Below are positions 1-10,330 of a DNA stretch of 32,415 nt, piece after piece. Each line of letters starts with the position of its first letter. The first letter of the stretch is position 1. The stretch is from Plakobranchus ocellatus. Its lineage: Eukaryota > Mollusca > Gastropoda > Plakobranchidae. Location of the stretch: NCBI GenBank assembly GCA_019648995.1, contig BLXT01003748.1:1289708-1322122 (forward strand), given 5' to 3'. The position numbers and the translations under genes are program-made. The notes under the pieces are model-generated. The model saw nothing but the letters and a program-made list of their open reading frames with translations. It was not told the origin of the DNA and ran no database searches.

Positions 1-13
1 AGAGAGAGAGAGA
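1..13. repeat. (GA)n microsatellite at window edge
   Basis: The window opens in a GA dinucleotide run that is cut by the left edge, so its true length is unknown. Confidence 0.8.
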
Positions 14-589
14 AGAGGGCAGGGGGTTACATTAGTTACAGTTACATTTTTTAATTAAGATTTAATCACAACTTTTAATTTCAGTATCCTAAAAAGATAG
101 CACCCAGTTATTTTGGAGAGTCATGTTCCAACTGAGGTGCCTATTTCGTGCTGTCTCAAAGGGTCTATGCAATACTGAAGAACATTACATGAAATCCGCC
201 TGCTTACAATATTAGAGCTCATTCTCAACCGCAGCCATTATGATTATGAACATGAAGTCTTTGTTGACCCTTTAATGATGACCGTCTTGTATTTGACCGT
301 TTTGACACTGTTTTAAAGCTATTTTTAGCTATTGCGGCATGATGGCCCTCAGTGGCATCAGTGCAGCATTAAGTGTGCCAATTCAATCGTACTGCCCACC
401 AACCCAAGGTGGTTACTTTCTTAGCGAACCTCTTGCCAGGGTTATTCGTGGGCGTGGCGTATCACAAAGAAAAAACCCTGCATTCATTCTTATGTGGACA
501 TGCTCATTCATTCCTACTGACTACTAATGCTTTCATCCCAAACCATTTTGTTGTCCTTCATAACAAGCTAAAATCTCCTGTTGTAGATT

Positions 590-2618
590 TAACGTTTGTA
601 TTTGCTGATGATAATCATGACGATGATTCGGCTTCTGCTACTGCTGCTGTTGCCTGTGTTGGCAATGATGATGAAGACGATGATACAGCTGCTGTTGCTG
701 ATATAAGTGATAATGGTACTGTTGATTATGATGAAGATGAAGCTGACGATTACGATGATGATGCTGTTGATAAGGATGGCCATTTTGTTTCTACTGAACC
801 TGACATCTTACTTGGTGGAAAACCCCTTCCTCTTGGTAGATTTTTAGAAACCGAAAAGGTTATAGAAATTTTACAGCGCACTTCTGTCAATGATACCCTT
901 AGTGAAGTACCAAGAGGTAAAAAAGATGATGTTTACTTTGTTGTCCAAAACGAAAACAACAAGGACAAAAGAGCCCAAGGAAAAATATCCCAATTATGGG
1001 ATGACAGAGGAGCGTGGGAGTGTAATAGCACTAGCAGGAGCTATTTTTTACAAGAAAATGAAAAACTGCGGTCAGTTACTTATCGACAAACCAAATATTG
1101 TATTCAGGTAATAAAGACAAAACAAAAATTATGTCAAGGTACCACTGAATCCTCAACCACAAGCTGAAGATGTCCTTGTCCTCAGCAGATATTATGCCAA
1201 ACATAAAAGTGGGGCAGGATATGAAAAGAGGGTATCTTTCATGCACAGCGAACAATTTCCAGCTCTTGCTGTTCATGAATTTAAGGGCTGTTGCCCAGAA
1301 TTAAAGCATCATGCGTGTGTGACAACAAAACCCCAGGTGATTGATAAAATAAAGGAAGAAGTTGTAGGAAAAAAGGTAGGGGAAATATACAGTTCAAATG
1401 AAGATGTCTTATAAGGCCCATCTAACAGTCAGATTTACAATATCAAGGCTCGCTCACAAACTAAAAGCCAGGTCATCCCGAAAGCCAATTTTGCAGACCA
1501 GGTGTCAGCTCTGGAGCAGCTTCAACATACAATGCCCTTTGTGAAAATGATTGTCCGGCAGTACAAAAAGGTTCCTTCCGTTATTTTGTACACAGAGGAA
1601 CAGATTTCAGATATAAAGAGATTTTGTTGTCCCCCGGTGACTGCGGAATCAACAATGCTCGGTTTTGATAAAACATTTAACTTGTCCAATGTCCACGTCA
1701 CAGTTAGTGTTTACAAATGCCTTGCTGTGAAGAGGCAATCCACAAATGATCACCCTATTTTTTGTGGTTCCTTACTACTTCATGGCAACAGTGACAAGGA
1801 CACGTTTTTTCTTTTTTTTTGCACCATTTATTTGGACAACTGATGGATTGTCCTCGAGTACCAATTCTTGGCAGCGACGATGAAAAAGCTCTAAAACTTG
1901 CCATGGCCCTAGCATTTCCTCAGGCTCCAAGGTTGACTTGCACCAGACATTTGAAGCAGAATTTCTCCCATACCCTTTCTGACAAAGTTGGATTTCCAAG
2001 TCAAGAACGAGAACGTTTTATTACTCAGATTTTTGGTGACAATGGCATCATTGCCCATGGGACCGATCACATGGACATTGCTGACAGACTTCAACACATG
2101 GCTGAAAGCACAGAGAATCGCTCTGTACAAAAACTGATAGAGCTCATGTCTCCCCTGCTAGTGGAGAACGCAAAAGGACTTGAAAGACCTGGACTACATT
2201 TGGCTAGTCCACTTTAGACGAACAACAATTGCGAGAGTTTAAACCATTGTTTGAAGCAAGCATTGTCATGGCGATCACTCAAGCTAGTCGAACTTGTCCA
2301 GAAACTCCACAGCATCATCAAGACTCAACACAGGGAAGTGCAACAAGCGATTTGTGGTATGGGCGAGTTCGTCCTCTTGATGAATATCAGAGGTTTGGTG
2401 AACCCAAAGATGTGTGGTATTCCTACACTGGAAAACAACAAAAACGACACATGAAGGAATTTACAATCACTACAAAGGAACGTTTGGTCCGTAGCACGAA
2501 CTCAGAAAAGGTTGTTGTTGAGCCTAAACACAAGGGCAAGAAGCAAGGGCAACGCAAACGCAAAATTTGCAATCGAACCTTGAGTGTGTCAAAGAGGAGG
2601 CAATTAAATCGGTTTTAA
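590..2618 (+). pseudogene. Broken MULE-type (Mutator-like) transposase
   Basis: The conceptual product reads through several frames. An acidic Asp-rich N-terminal stretch (590-780) comes first. A DNA-binding-like region follows (about 800-1110, with the motif WDDRGAW). Next is a linker (1140-1500) and then the MULE DDE core: GFDKTF with its Asp at 1667, LGSDDEKAL with Asp at 1876/1879, the CTRHLKQN Cys/His motif at 1939-1950, and TNNNCESLN with Glu at 2233. A basic Lys/Arg-rich tail ends near 2618. Lesions seen: a frame change around 1107-1135, a TAA at 1412, a frame slip in the poly-T at 1805-1820, a TAG at 2215 where the flanking motif suggests a lost Trp codon, and a frame change around 2371-2381. 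All catalytic codons survive although the frame is destroyed. The start codon and element termini are not identifiable. MULE transposases cut and paste DNA through a DDE active site; this copy should be inactive. Confidence 0.8.
604..780 (+). repeat. GAT-rich acidic-coding tract
   Basis: This tract is rich in GAT/GAA/GCT codons and encodes an Asp/Glu/Ala low-complexity segment at the N-terminal side of the MULE-like product. In the antisense frame it gives an Ile/Val-rich open stretch, which I treat as a shadow. Confidence 0.6.
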
Positions 2619-2984
2619 ATTCGCATAAATGCTATTACCTGTCAACACTTATTGCCGTACGTTTATATCTTGAAGTACCTTGAAATATAAGGCGTATTGA
2701 TTATGGACAATTTCAAATGTTTGCTTTCATTAAAAATTATGATATTAATGGTGTTGATGCTTATAATGGTGTTGATTTTATAAACACTCTTAGTTCATCT
2801 TTAAGTATCTTAAAACATGAGGCATATTGATTATATGTATATTCAAACGTTTGGTTCCTTAAAAATGATGTATTAGAATAGTGTTGAAGTTTTCGACAGA
2901 AAAGACATTCCTTGACTAGAGCATTCAATTTTGTTGAGAAAATGATAGCTATGTTCAGTTTGGGTGTGATATTTATTACAATTC

Positions 2985-3180
2985 ATGATAACTCGTGTTA
3001 TCTCATGATATCTCATGTTATCTCATGATATCTCATGTTATTTCACAACGATATCTCGTGTTATTTGTTGAAGGATAAATACATGGGTAGTTGTTTTTTA
3101 ACAAATAACCTGAGATATCGTGAGATAATATGAAATATCCCGAGATAACGTGATGTATTCTCAGATAACACTAAAGTGCA
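2985..3180. repeat. Palindromic ATCTCATGATA array 1
   Basis: The left arm (about 2985-3070) repeats 'tgatatctcatgttatctc'. The right arm (about 3105-3175) carries the complementary 'gagatatcgtgagataa' type. About 40 bases separate them, so a long imperfect hairpin or cruciform is possible. Confidence 0.7.
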
Positions 3181-3519
3181 TCTTGAAATATAAGGCAAGT
3201 TACAGACATTTTGAAATGTTTGCTTTCTTTTAAAATTATGTAATTACAATAGCAATGATTATTACAATATAGAATACATTATTTGATTCGACAATATGGT
3301 TTTGAAAACATTTTTAACTCATCTTGAATCACCTTGAAATATAAGGTGTATTGATTATAGATATATTTTTAACTCTTTGGTTTCTTTAAACATGGTCTAA
3401 TAAAAATAATGTTGATGCTTAGAAAAGGCAGAAGACTTTACTTGACTTGAGCATTTGGTTTTGATGAGGTATGATTGCCAGGTGCGGTTTGAGTGTGAAA
3501 TTTGTTATAATTCAGTTTT

Positions 3520-3860
3520 ATTTCATGATATGTCATGTTATTTCATGACATCCCATGTTACCTCATGATATCTCATGTTATCTCGCCATATCTCATCTTA
3601 TTTGTTAAATAATAACTACTGCATATTATCTCATGATACCTCATGTTATCTCAGGATATCTCATATTATCTCACGATATCTCGTGTTATTTTTTTATTGA
3701 TAAACTCATAGGCAGTTTATTTTTTAGCAAATAACTTGAGATATCGTGATATAACATAAGATATCGTGAGAAAACATGAAATATCCGGAGATAGTATGAA
3801 ATATCCCGACATTACGTGATATGCTTTAAGAAAACATGATATATTCTCAGATAACACTAA
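3520..3860. repeat. Palindromic ATCTCATGATA array 2
   Basis: This is the same organisation as the array near 3.0 kb. A left arm of 'tcatgatatctcatgttatctc' copies (3520-3690) is followed by a right arm in reverse complement (3735-3850). The intervening 'ttagcaaataacttgagatatc' is shared with the neighbouring units. Confidence 0.7.
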
Positions 3861-4194
3861 AGTGCATCTTGAAATATAAGGCACATTAGTTACAGACATT
3901 TTGAAATGTTTGCTTTCTTTAAAAATTATGTAATTACAATGGCAATGATTATTAAAATATAGAATGCATTATTTGATTCGACAATATGGTTTTCTAAACA
4001 TTTTCAATTCATCTTGAATCACCTTGGTATATAAGGTGTATTGATTATAAACATTTTTAAGTGTTTGGTTCCTTAAAAATAGTCTAATTAAAATAATGTT
4101 GATGCTTACAACGCAAAAGACTTTACTTGATTTGACCATTCAGTTTTGTTGATGATGGATTGCCAGGTGCAGTTTGAGTGTGAAATTTATTATA

Positions 4195-4545
4195 ATTCAG
4201 TTTCATTTCATGATATGTCATGTTATTTCATGACATCTCATGTTACCTCATGATATCTCATGTTATCTCGCCATATCTCATCTTTTTGTTTATTAATGAC
4301 TACTGCATGTGATCTCACGATACCTCATGATATCTCACGATATCTCGTGTTATTTGTTAAATGATAAACTCATGGGTGGTTAGTTTTTTAGCAAATAACT
4401 TGATATAGTGTGAGATAACATAAGATATCGTGGAGATAACATGAAATATCCTGAGATTACATGAAATATCTCGAGATAAAGTGATATATTCCGAGAAAAT
4501 ATGATATATATATATATTCCCAGATAATACTAAAGTGCATCTTGA
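4195..4545. repeat. Palindromic ATCTCATGATA array 3
   Basis: Left arm 4195-4360, right arm 4395-4520, again with inverted 10-bp half-units. A short (AT)n run sits at 4504-4516 within the right arm. Confidence 0.7.
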
Positions 4546-5029
4546 AGTATCTTGAAATATAAGGCACATTAGTTACAGACATTTTATAATGTTTGTTTCC
4601 TTTAAAAATTATGTAATTACAATAGTATTGATTATTACTACATAAAACACATTACTTGATCTGAGCATTTGGTTTTGTAAATGTTTTAAACTCATCTTGA
4701 AGTACCTTTATAAGGTATATTAATCATAGACATTTTCAAGTGTTTGCTTTCTTCAAAAATGGTGTAATTACAATAGTGTTGCTTATTACAACATAAAAGA
4801 CATTACTTGATTTGAGCATTTATTTTTGTAAAGTGTTCTTATTTCATCTTAAAGTACCTTGAAATATGAGGCATATTGATTATAGATCTTCAAATGCTTG
4901 TTTTCTTTAAAAATTGTTTAATTGAAATGATGTTGATGCTTGCAACGTAAAAGACTTAATTTGATTTGATTCGGGTTTGTTGAGGATAGATTGCCAGGTG
5001 CAGTTTGGTGTGATACTTGTTACAATTTA

Positions 5030-5265
5030 CTGATATCTCATGATAGCTCATATTATTTCATGATATCTCATGTTATCCCGTGACATCACATGTTATCTCG
5101 TGATATCACATGTTATCTCGTGATATCTTGTGTTATCTCGTGTTATCTCGGGATATCTTGTGTTATCTCGTGATATCTTGTGTTATCTCGTGATATCTTG
5201 TGTTATCTCGTGTTATCTCGTGATATCTTGTGTTATCTCGCGATATCTCGTGTTATTTGTTAAAT
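5030..5265. repeat. 20-bp minisatellite, one-armed
   Basis: About eleven copies of a 20-bp unit made of two 10-bp halves, 'tgttatctcg' and 'tgatatct(c/t)g', run head to tail. Unlike the three arrays to its left, no inverted right arm follows; the sequence changes abruptly at about 5280 to unrelated, more GC-rich DNA. Confidence 0.8.
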
Positions 5266-5279
5266 AATAACTACCGCAC

Positions 5280-6399
5280 TGGCAGCAGGTTTTTTACACC
5301 TGTTCTTGCCGTGGCCATAGCGTTGGCACTCAAAGCACCGCATCGGTACGGTCTGACATCAAGAGTCAGGTACCTCACACGTATCAAAGGTTGCCTAATC
5401 CTAATTTAAATTCATGTTATCAACAATTCTCCACTGCTACATTATTTTCTAATTCACTTGATCCTACTGACGCCTGTGCGTAAACGTGGATACAGAATAT
5501 TAACATTATAATAATATAAAAATGTTGATAAATCAACAATGTAAAGGCTCTTTTAATTATTATATTAAGTGCATTGCTACAAAGTTTTCTAAAATTGTAA
5601 GAATGCCACAGTTCTCGTTAGGAAGCCTTTCCATTTTCGTGTCGTTCGCCTGCTGTTTTTTTTTTTTTTTTTTGTTTCATTAGGCCGAGGCGCACAACTC
5701 GCAGAAATAAAAAAAAAAATAAAAAAATTAATCATCTTGCTGCCATTCTAAGGTTAGATCGAGAGCTAGATATAATTAGATCTCTGAATAAAAGATCACC
5801 TTCCAGTTACTTGATCTGTAGGCCTAGATCTAAACTAGAAAAAAAATTAGAATACATCGATAAAATGGATACAAAACAAGCCTAAATAGTATAAAAAAAA
5901 ACCCCAAAAAACAAAAAAAACAAATAAAACAACTATGCAGTGGTTATTTCATGATGGCTTGAGATATTTTAAAATAAAAAATGTTCAAACTTATTCTTTT
6001 CACACGAGAAACTGCCGTTTTCATAGGCATACTGTTTACTGCCGGCACTGTTTTGCCAAACGCTACACAGCGGTGTGGCCTTGAACTTGATAGGTGGCAA
6101 TAGCCTATACTCCCAGCAGAGGGCCGGGTGTGGGACCGCTAATGGGATTGAGGCAAATCCTATTCAAAGAAAACTAACCAGCCGATTGGGCAGCGTGGGG
6201 CAGCGCTGCCCTCTCGTCTTGGGAGAATGGAATGGCCAAGGAGGCATGTTGATGACTGACAGCCATAACTGCCAGACCGTCACCACCTAAACCCCCAGGA
6301 TCCAACCCTCTCCCCATACAGGTTGCACCTCACAGCAAACAAGGCGCTCTTAATTATTTCAGCAACGAGAGTCAGAGATAGAAGTAGGAAACATTAGGA
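5280..6399. other. Non-coding stretch with poly-T and AGATCTAGA motifs
   Basis: I see no gene here. The stretch includes a more GC-rich patch at 5280-5400, a poly-T run at 5654-5673, A-rich runs at 5708-5730 and 5897-5930, and several AGATCTAG-like motifs at 5756-5835. The open frame at 6075-6290 has no recognisable domain and is not called. Confidence 0.5.
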
Positions 6400-6700
6400 G
6401 GAGAAGCAGACAGGACGATAGGGCATGACAGGAAGTGGGGACAGGAGACAAAGCAAGCTCGAGAGAAGTGATGTCACCCATGTACCGAAGAGAGGCATTT
6501 CATGGCCGACAACCTGTCTTAAACGCCTCTTACGACTTGCACAGACTCCATTATGGGAAGACATAAAAAGAAGTAGAGGACAGCAAAAGGAGAAGTAGAC
6601 GGGACGATAGCGCGGCAAAAGAAGTGGGGTTAGAAGACAAAGCAAGGTGAAGCAAAAGTGATGTCACCTAGGCAGTTCATAGGCGATAGCCTGCCTTTGT
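6400..6700. repeat. Direct duplication of about 115 bp, offset about 189 bp
   Basis: 6400-6520 and 6588-6700 share the ordered blocks 'ggagaag(c/t)agac', 'ggacgatag', 'gaagtgggg', 'agacaaagcaag', 'agtgatgtcacc' and a final 'cgata/cgaca...cctg'. The copies are diverged and non-coding. Confidence 0.7.
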
Positions 6701-7605
6701 TGATTTTCACGAACCGCAGCAATATGGTGGTGCACATTCTTTCCCCGGGCTCATTAGGAGGGGGGAGAGGAAAGAGAGGGGGAAGGGTGTTCTTGCTTCA
6801 CCACAATCAATACATTAATTGTTCAAAGATAATGTGTGAGAGACAATCTTGAAACCTTTATAGAACGTGGTTTTGCTAGCGAGAGAGAGAGAACTTTTTT
6901 GCATTGAGTTTCAATGTAGAGATTGTTAGCTGCTGTAATTTCAAATTTGATGCAAAAAGGTTTATTTACAATTATTTTTCCAACACTGATAACCTTGATC
7001 TTCTTGAGTTACAGCAGTTTTTGCCACTTTTGCAGGACAGCAGTATGGAAGGATCTGAAAATAAAATCCCTTGCTCTGGAAAGACAACCAAAAAGACAAG
7101 AATGAAAAAACTGATTTCTTGTCTCCTCATGCCTTTCTGATCCTTTTCTGATGCATTTCGCCCTTTATTTCTTTTTCGTTTTCTTATGTTTTTGTCCCTT
7201 CTTTCGTCCCTGGAGACTCTATGCTGCCTTAATCTCACAATGTACCAAAATGTTGCGTGGCATTTGGGAAAGACCGAAGGACACCAGGAAAGACAGAGGA
7301 CTGTGAAAGACTAGACTTAGGAGACTTGCTGGCTAGTACCTCCTTCCTTCTTAAGAATCGACTACAAGAGCTAAAAACGAGAAATACTCTCATGATCCAC
7401 AGAAAGGGGCAGAGAATGATAGTTCACTTGGTATCTCTGCGATCATGACCAGAAACACCCAAGGGATGAGATTTGAACAACAGACCACGGACTATCCGCG
7501 TATTTGCGGTAGAAGATTCTCCGCTGAAAAGTCAACGAGATGCAGAATGTCATTAAGTTAGGTCTTCAAATGAGCTGCAGCACAACGAAGATTCAGAGGA
7601 TCCAA
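6701..7605. other. No gene recognised
   Basis: Several short open frames occur on both strands without recognisable domains or splice structure. The part from about 7250 onward may be a decayed upstream portion of the retrotransposon fragment that follows, but I could not align it by eye. Confidence 0.4.
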
Positions 7606-7609
7606 CAGT

Positions 7610-8235
7610 GAGATCCATTCAGCTTCACATGCCCATGTGCCAAAGGCAAACAGACTTTGGAACACGTCTTCGGTTCCTGCAAAGTGGCTCGAAGATAGGG
7701 CATAAGACAATAAGACAACAGTGTTACAAGAACTTTCTACAGCTATGTTTGAAGCTAAAGGTCTTCATGTATAACCAACGTACATTAGTATTCGCATCAG
7801 AAAATGAAATCAAATCCCAGATACCCTGAGAAAGAGCTTACGGTATAGACGGGTTTTGAGTCAATTTTTGCGAATGGAACAAACACCCTAAAGTCATCCA
7901 AGACATAGGAATGAGGCCTGACATCCTATTCCATCGAAGGGCTACTCGACAAATCATCATGGTTGAGTTTATATACGAGAGTATAATGGAAGAGGCAAAT
8001 ACATCAACAGTAGAAAGATGCAAGTATTTGAGGAAGGAGCTGAAAGAGTCCAGATACAAATGCCAGGTTTAAGTCAGAGGAGTTTTTGGATCATCAGCCT
8101 ACAACTTTCTGAGCCGCTCCACGATTGGCCAGAGAGGAACCAAATCTCTTAAAAAACCAGCCGAGACTGCCTAAAATAGCTTCGGATGGATTTGGGTGTA
8201 GAAGGGATGAGCAGTTACTTCATAAGTAATTAATT
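7610..8235 (+). pseudogene. Non-LTR retrotransposon C-terminus (zinc knuckle + restriction-like nuclease)
   Basis: Reading across frames, 7628-7690 gives a C2HC knuckle of the form CPMC...QTLEHVFGSCK. At 7880-8060 a segment contains MRPDILFHRRATRQIIMVEF, matching the PD-(D/E)XK-like block of non-LTR elements whose conserved form is MRPDIV...ELTVP(Y/W)E. The Pro-Asp and the later Glu remain, but about two residues after VE appear deleted. It continues as YESIMEEANTSTVERCKYL. A GVFGSSAYNFL segment follows (about 8078-8110), and an ETA-NS-GWIW segment ends the region (to about 8230). In active elements this region nicks target DNA for reverse transcription. Multiple frame changes and stops show a dead, 5'-truncated copy. 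I assign it to the class of elements with restriction-like endonucleases; the exact clade is uncertain. Confidence 0.65.
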
Positions 8236-8249
8236 TCTCCTAACTATCA

Positions 8250-8345
8250 CGAGAACTCTTGGCACAATCGCTAGAGCATTTGGAAAAGTTGCCACAATTT
8301 GGGAAAAAATGTTGTGGATTCAAAACCTGTATGATGGCAGAGGAA
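8250..8345 (+). repeat. Possible tRNA-derived SINE head
   Basis: A 'tggcacaatcgctagagca' segment resembles an RNA polymerase III A box. 'gtggattcaaaacc' about 60 bases later resembles a B box. The spacing is tRNA-like, but the B box deviates from GGTTCRANNCC and no acceptor stem or poly-A tail is clear. It could be a chance match. Confidence 0.3.
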
Positions 8346-9739
8346 CACCTTGGAGTCGAGACCTTGGTGTGGCCTAAAGTTCAGGACCAAAACACTTGTT
8401 TAAGGGGCAGGGGAGAAAATATTTTCTGAATATTCTCTTCTGGCTTGCTCTTCTCTGCCGTAGCCAAATGAAAAAGAGTATCATCCATAGACTTAACACT
8501 GACGATACTTCTTTTCCACGGTAGTGCTCTCACGTGAATATCTTTCTACCGATGTGATGGACCCTTTCTCTTTCTGCTTTTTGCATGGGCATTTAGCATT
8601 TGACACGGTGACGACAAACGTAAAAAAACTGCATATTTTTATTTTTTCTCTATATGTTGCCCCAGCAGCGAAAGGTGCGCAATTTCCCACTCGATAACAG
8701 CCCGAAAAGTGAAGTCCAGGCATCGTTCACCCAGGCAAGAGGAGATAACTGGTCTAAGACAAGGAGTTAATCTCGCGCTTTATTCCCTCTTTGGTAATAT
8801 TTAAATTATGAAGAGGATTTTCATATTTTTTATGTCCTTGTTGTTCTTCAGTTTCCTTACTTTAGTTTTGTCTTCATTTTATAGAAATCCGTTGGGAAGT
8901 AAAGATTTTATCGACTCTTTTTCTTGAAGTCTTAATTGTGGTTTTAAACATTTTTTTAATGAGTGAGTGAATTGATTAATGCCTAATTGTCAGTGTTTTC
9001 AGACAGCGACTTTACTTTTTATTCTTATTTTGTTTTCAAATTAAAATAGCAGTTACAGTAGCAGAAATCGAAAATGTAAAAAAGTAAAAGAGCCGTGCTG
9101 CTTTAAACTTAAGCTTTTATAAATTGACTTCAAATTAAGTTCTTAACGAATGTAGTCCTTGATCAATTTATAGATAATTTAACAACACATTACACGTCTG
9201 ACTTAAAGCATATAATATTAAGCTTTACCTGACCAATACATCTACCATGTATGTTTCCTTTGTTTTTTGTTGTTGACCACGCATCATATAATACTTACAC
9301 AATAGCGATATGGATAGATAACACAACTTATGCAGACAGTGCTTAAATCGAAAACAAATGTGATGGGGCCAGCACATGATGAAAATTTAAGATATTCTGT
9401 TTTTTATGATTTCTAAATCTGCAATGTTTTCTGAACATCATGTTTTGGAATTTTTGAAATATCTTATTAGAAGCTGCGATACTGTAGATTGAAAATAGGA
9501 AATCACGAACGTATTGAAATGAGAAAATTGCCTTTGAAGTTTCTATTTTTTATTCCACTGAAATTTTTCTTTTTCCTTGATTTGCAGAGCCAAAAAATTG
9601 ATTCTGTTGTATTGTGGTAAATTTTAAGTCATTGAGCATTGATAAATGTATAAATATATTTATGAGTTACTACTTGATAAAATTATAGAATTGGATAGGG
9701 AATGTTAAGAAAATAAGATGTACACATAGATCCTCATTG

Positions 9740-10330
9740 TTAAAGACAAACCATTCCATAGATCTAGATACTCGACGGTCAAAGCTTAAAAAAAAAAAAA
9801 AAGAAAGAAACACTTTGATATTCCAGAGCTGCAAGTACTGGTCTAGGTTGTTATCTGATTTATCAAATGTTTCTATGGATCTGGTTTAACACATGTGGCT
9901 GTAGGTTGGTGAGGTAGACCTGAAATGGGTTTGATTTAGATCTCCATAGATTACTACATCCATAGGAGTAATGGAAGTCTGGACTGAATCTTACATCTAG
10001 ATGTAGATCTAGAATTATTTTAAATGTCGAGGATCAGCAAAATTTATTACCAAATTAACTGGTCTAGATGCAGATTTAGATCTTTATTTTACACATACGC
10101 TCACTAGATCTAGATCTAATCTTTGCTTCCTTGAAGGTCATATAAATATGGTAGTTCTGTTGATCATTGTGGTTCTTCTTATCTTAAGAGTATTCTCGCC
10201 CTCATGTGAGCTGGCATTCTCAGAGACAAAATAACCTCTATGAACAGATTTTGCTTATCATGGCTGTCTTTTAACATTTTAGAAGAGCAGCAACAGTTTT
10301 TTTCCCTTGTAAACTAGATCTAGAATCTAG
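9740..10330. repeat. Cluster of AGATCTAGA-like palindromic motifs
   Basis: Motifs such as 'agatctagat', 'ctagatgtagatctaga', 'ctagatctagatctaatc' and 'actagatctagaatctag' recur at about 9760, 9995, 10060, 10105 and 10312, with partial forms between. A second small cluster lies at 5756-5835. They are dispersed rather than tandem. Confidence 0.6.

Larger units (their letters stand above)
2640..5275. repeat. Tandem long repeats, unit about 0.55-0.83 kb
   Basis: No coding sequence is visible. The block repeats a set of anchors: 'cttgaaatataaggc' near 2681, 3182, 3869 and 4552; a related 'ataaggtgtattgatta' near 3345 and 4030; and 'ttgccaggtgcagtttg' or variants near 2955, 3477, 4162 and 4994. 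Spacing between equivalent anchors is about 685 bp in the centre and shorter or longer at the edges. Each unit carries a palindromic ATCTC-rich array. The layout suits a diverged satellite or a non-autonomous mobile element with internal minisatellites. Confidence 0.75.

Noticed and set aside
589-783. Ile-rich minus-strand frame
   Set aside because: It is the antisense shadow of the GAT-rich acidic tract in the MULE-like product.
5030-5265. Candidate CRISPR-like array of short repeats
   Set aside because: The copies are directly adjacent without unique spacers, and the context is eukaryotic; it is a minisatellite.
6075-6290. 71-codon frame with Gly/Gln-rich product
   Set aside because: No family recognised, no splice or neighbour support. 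The local GC rise alone explains the open frame.
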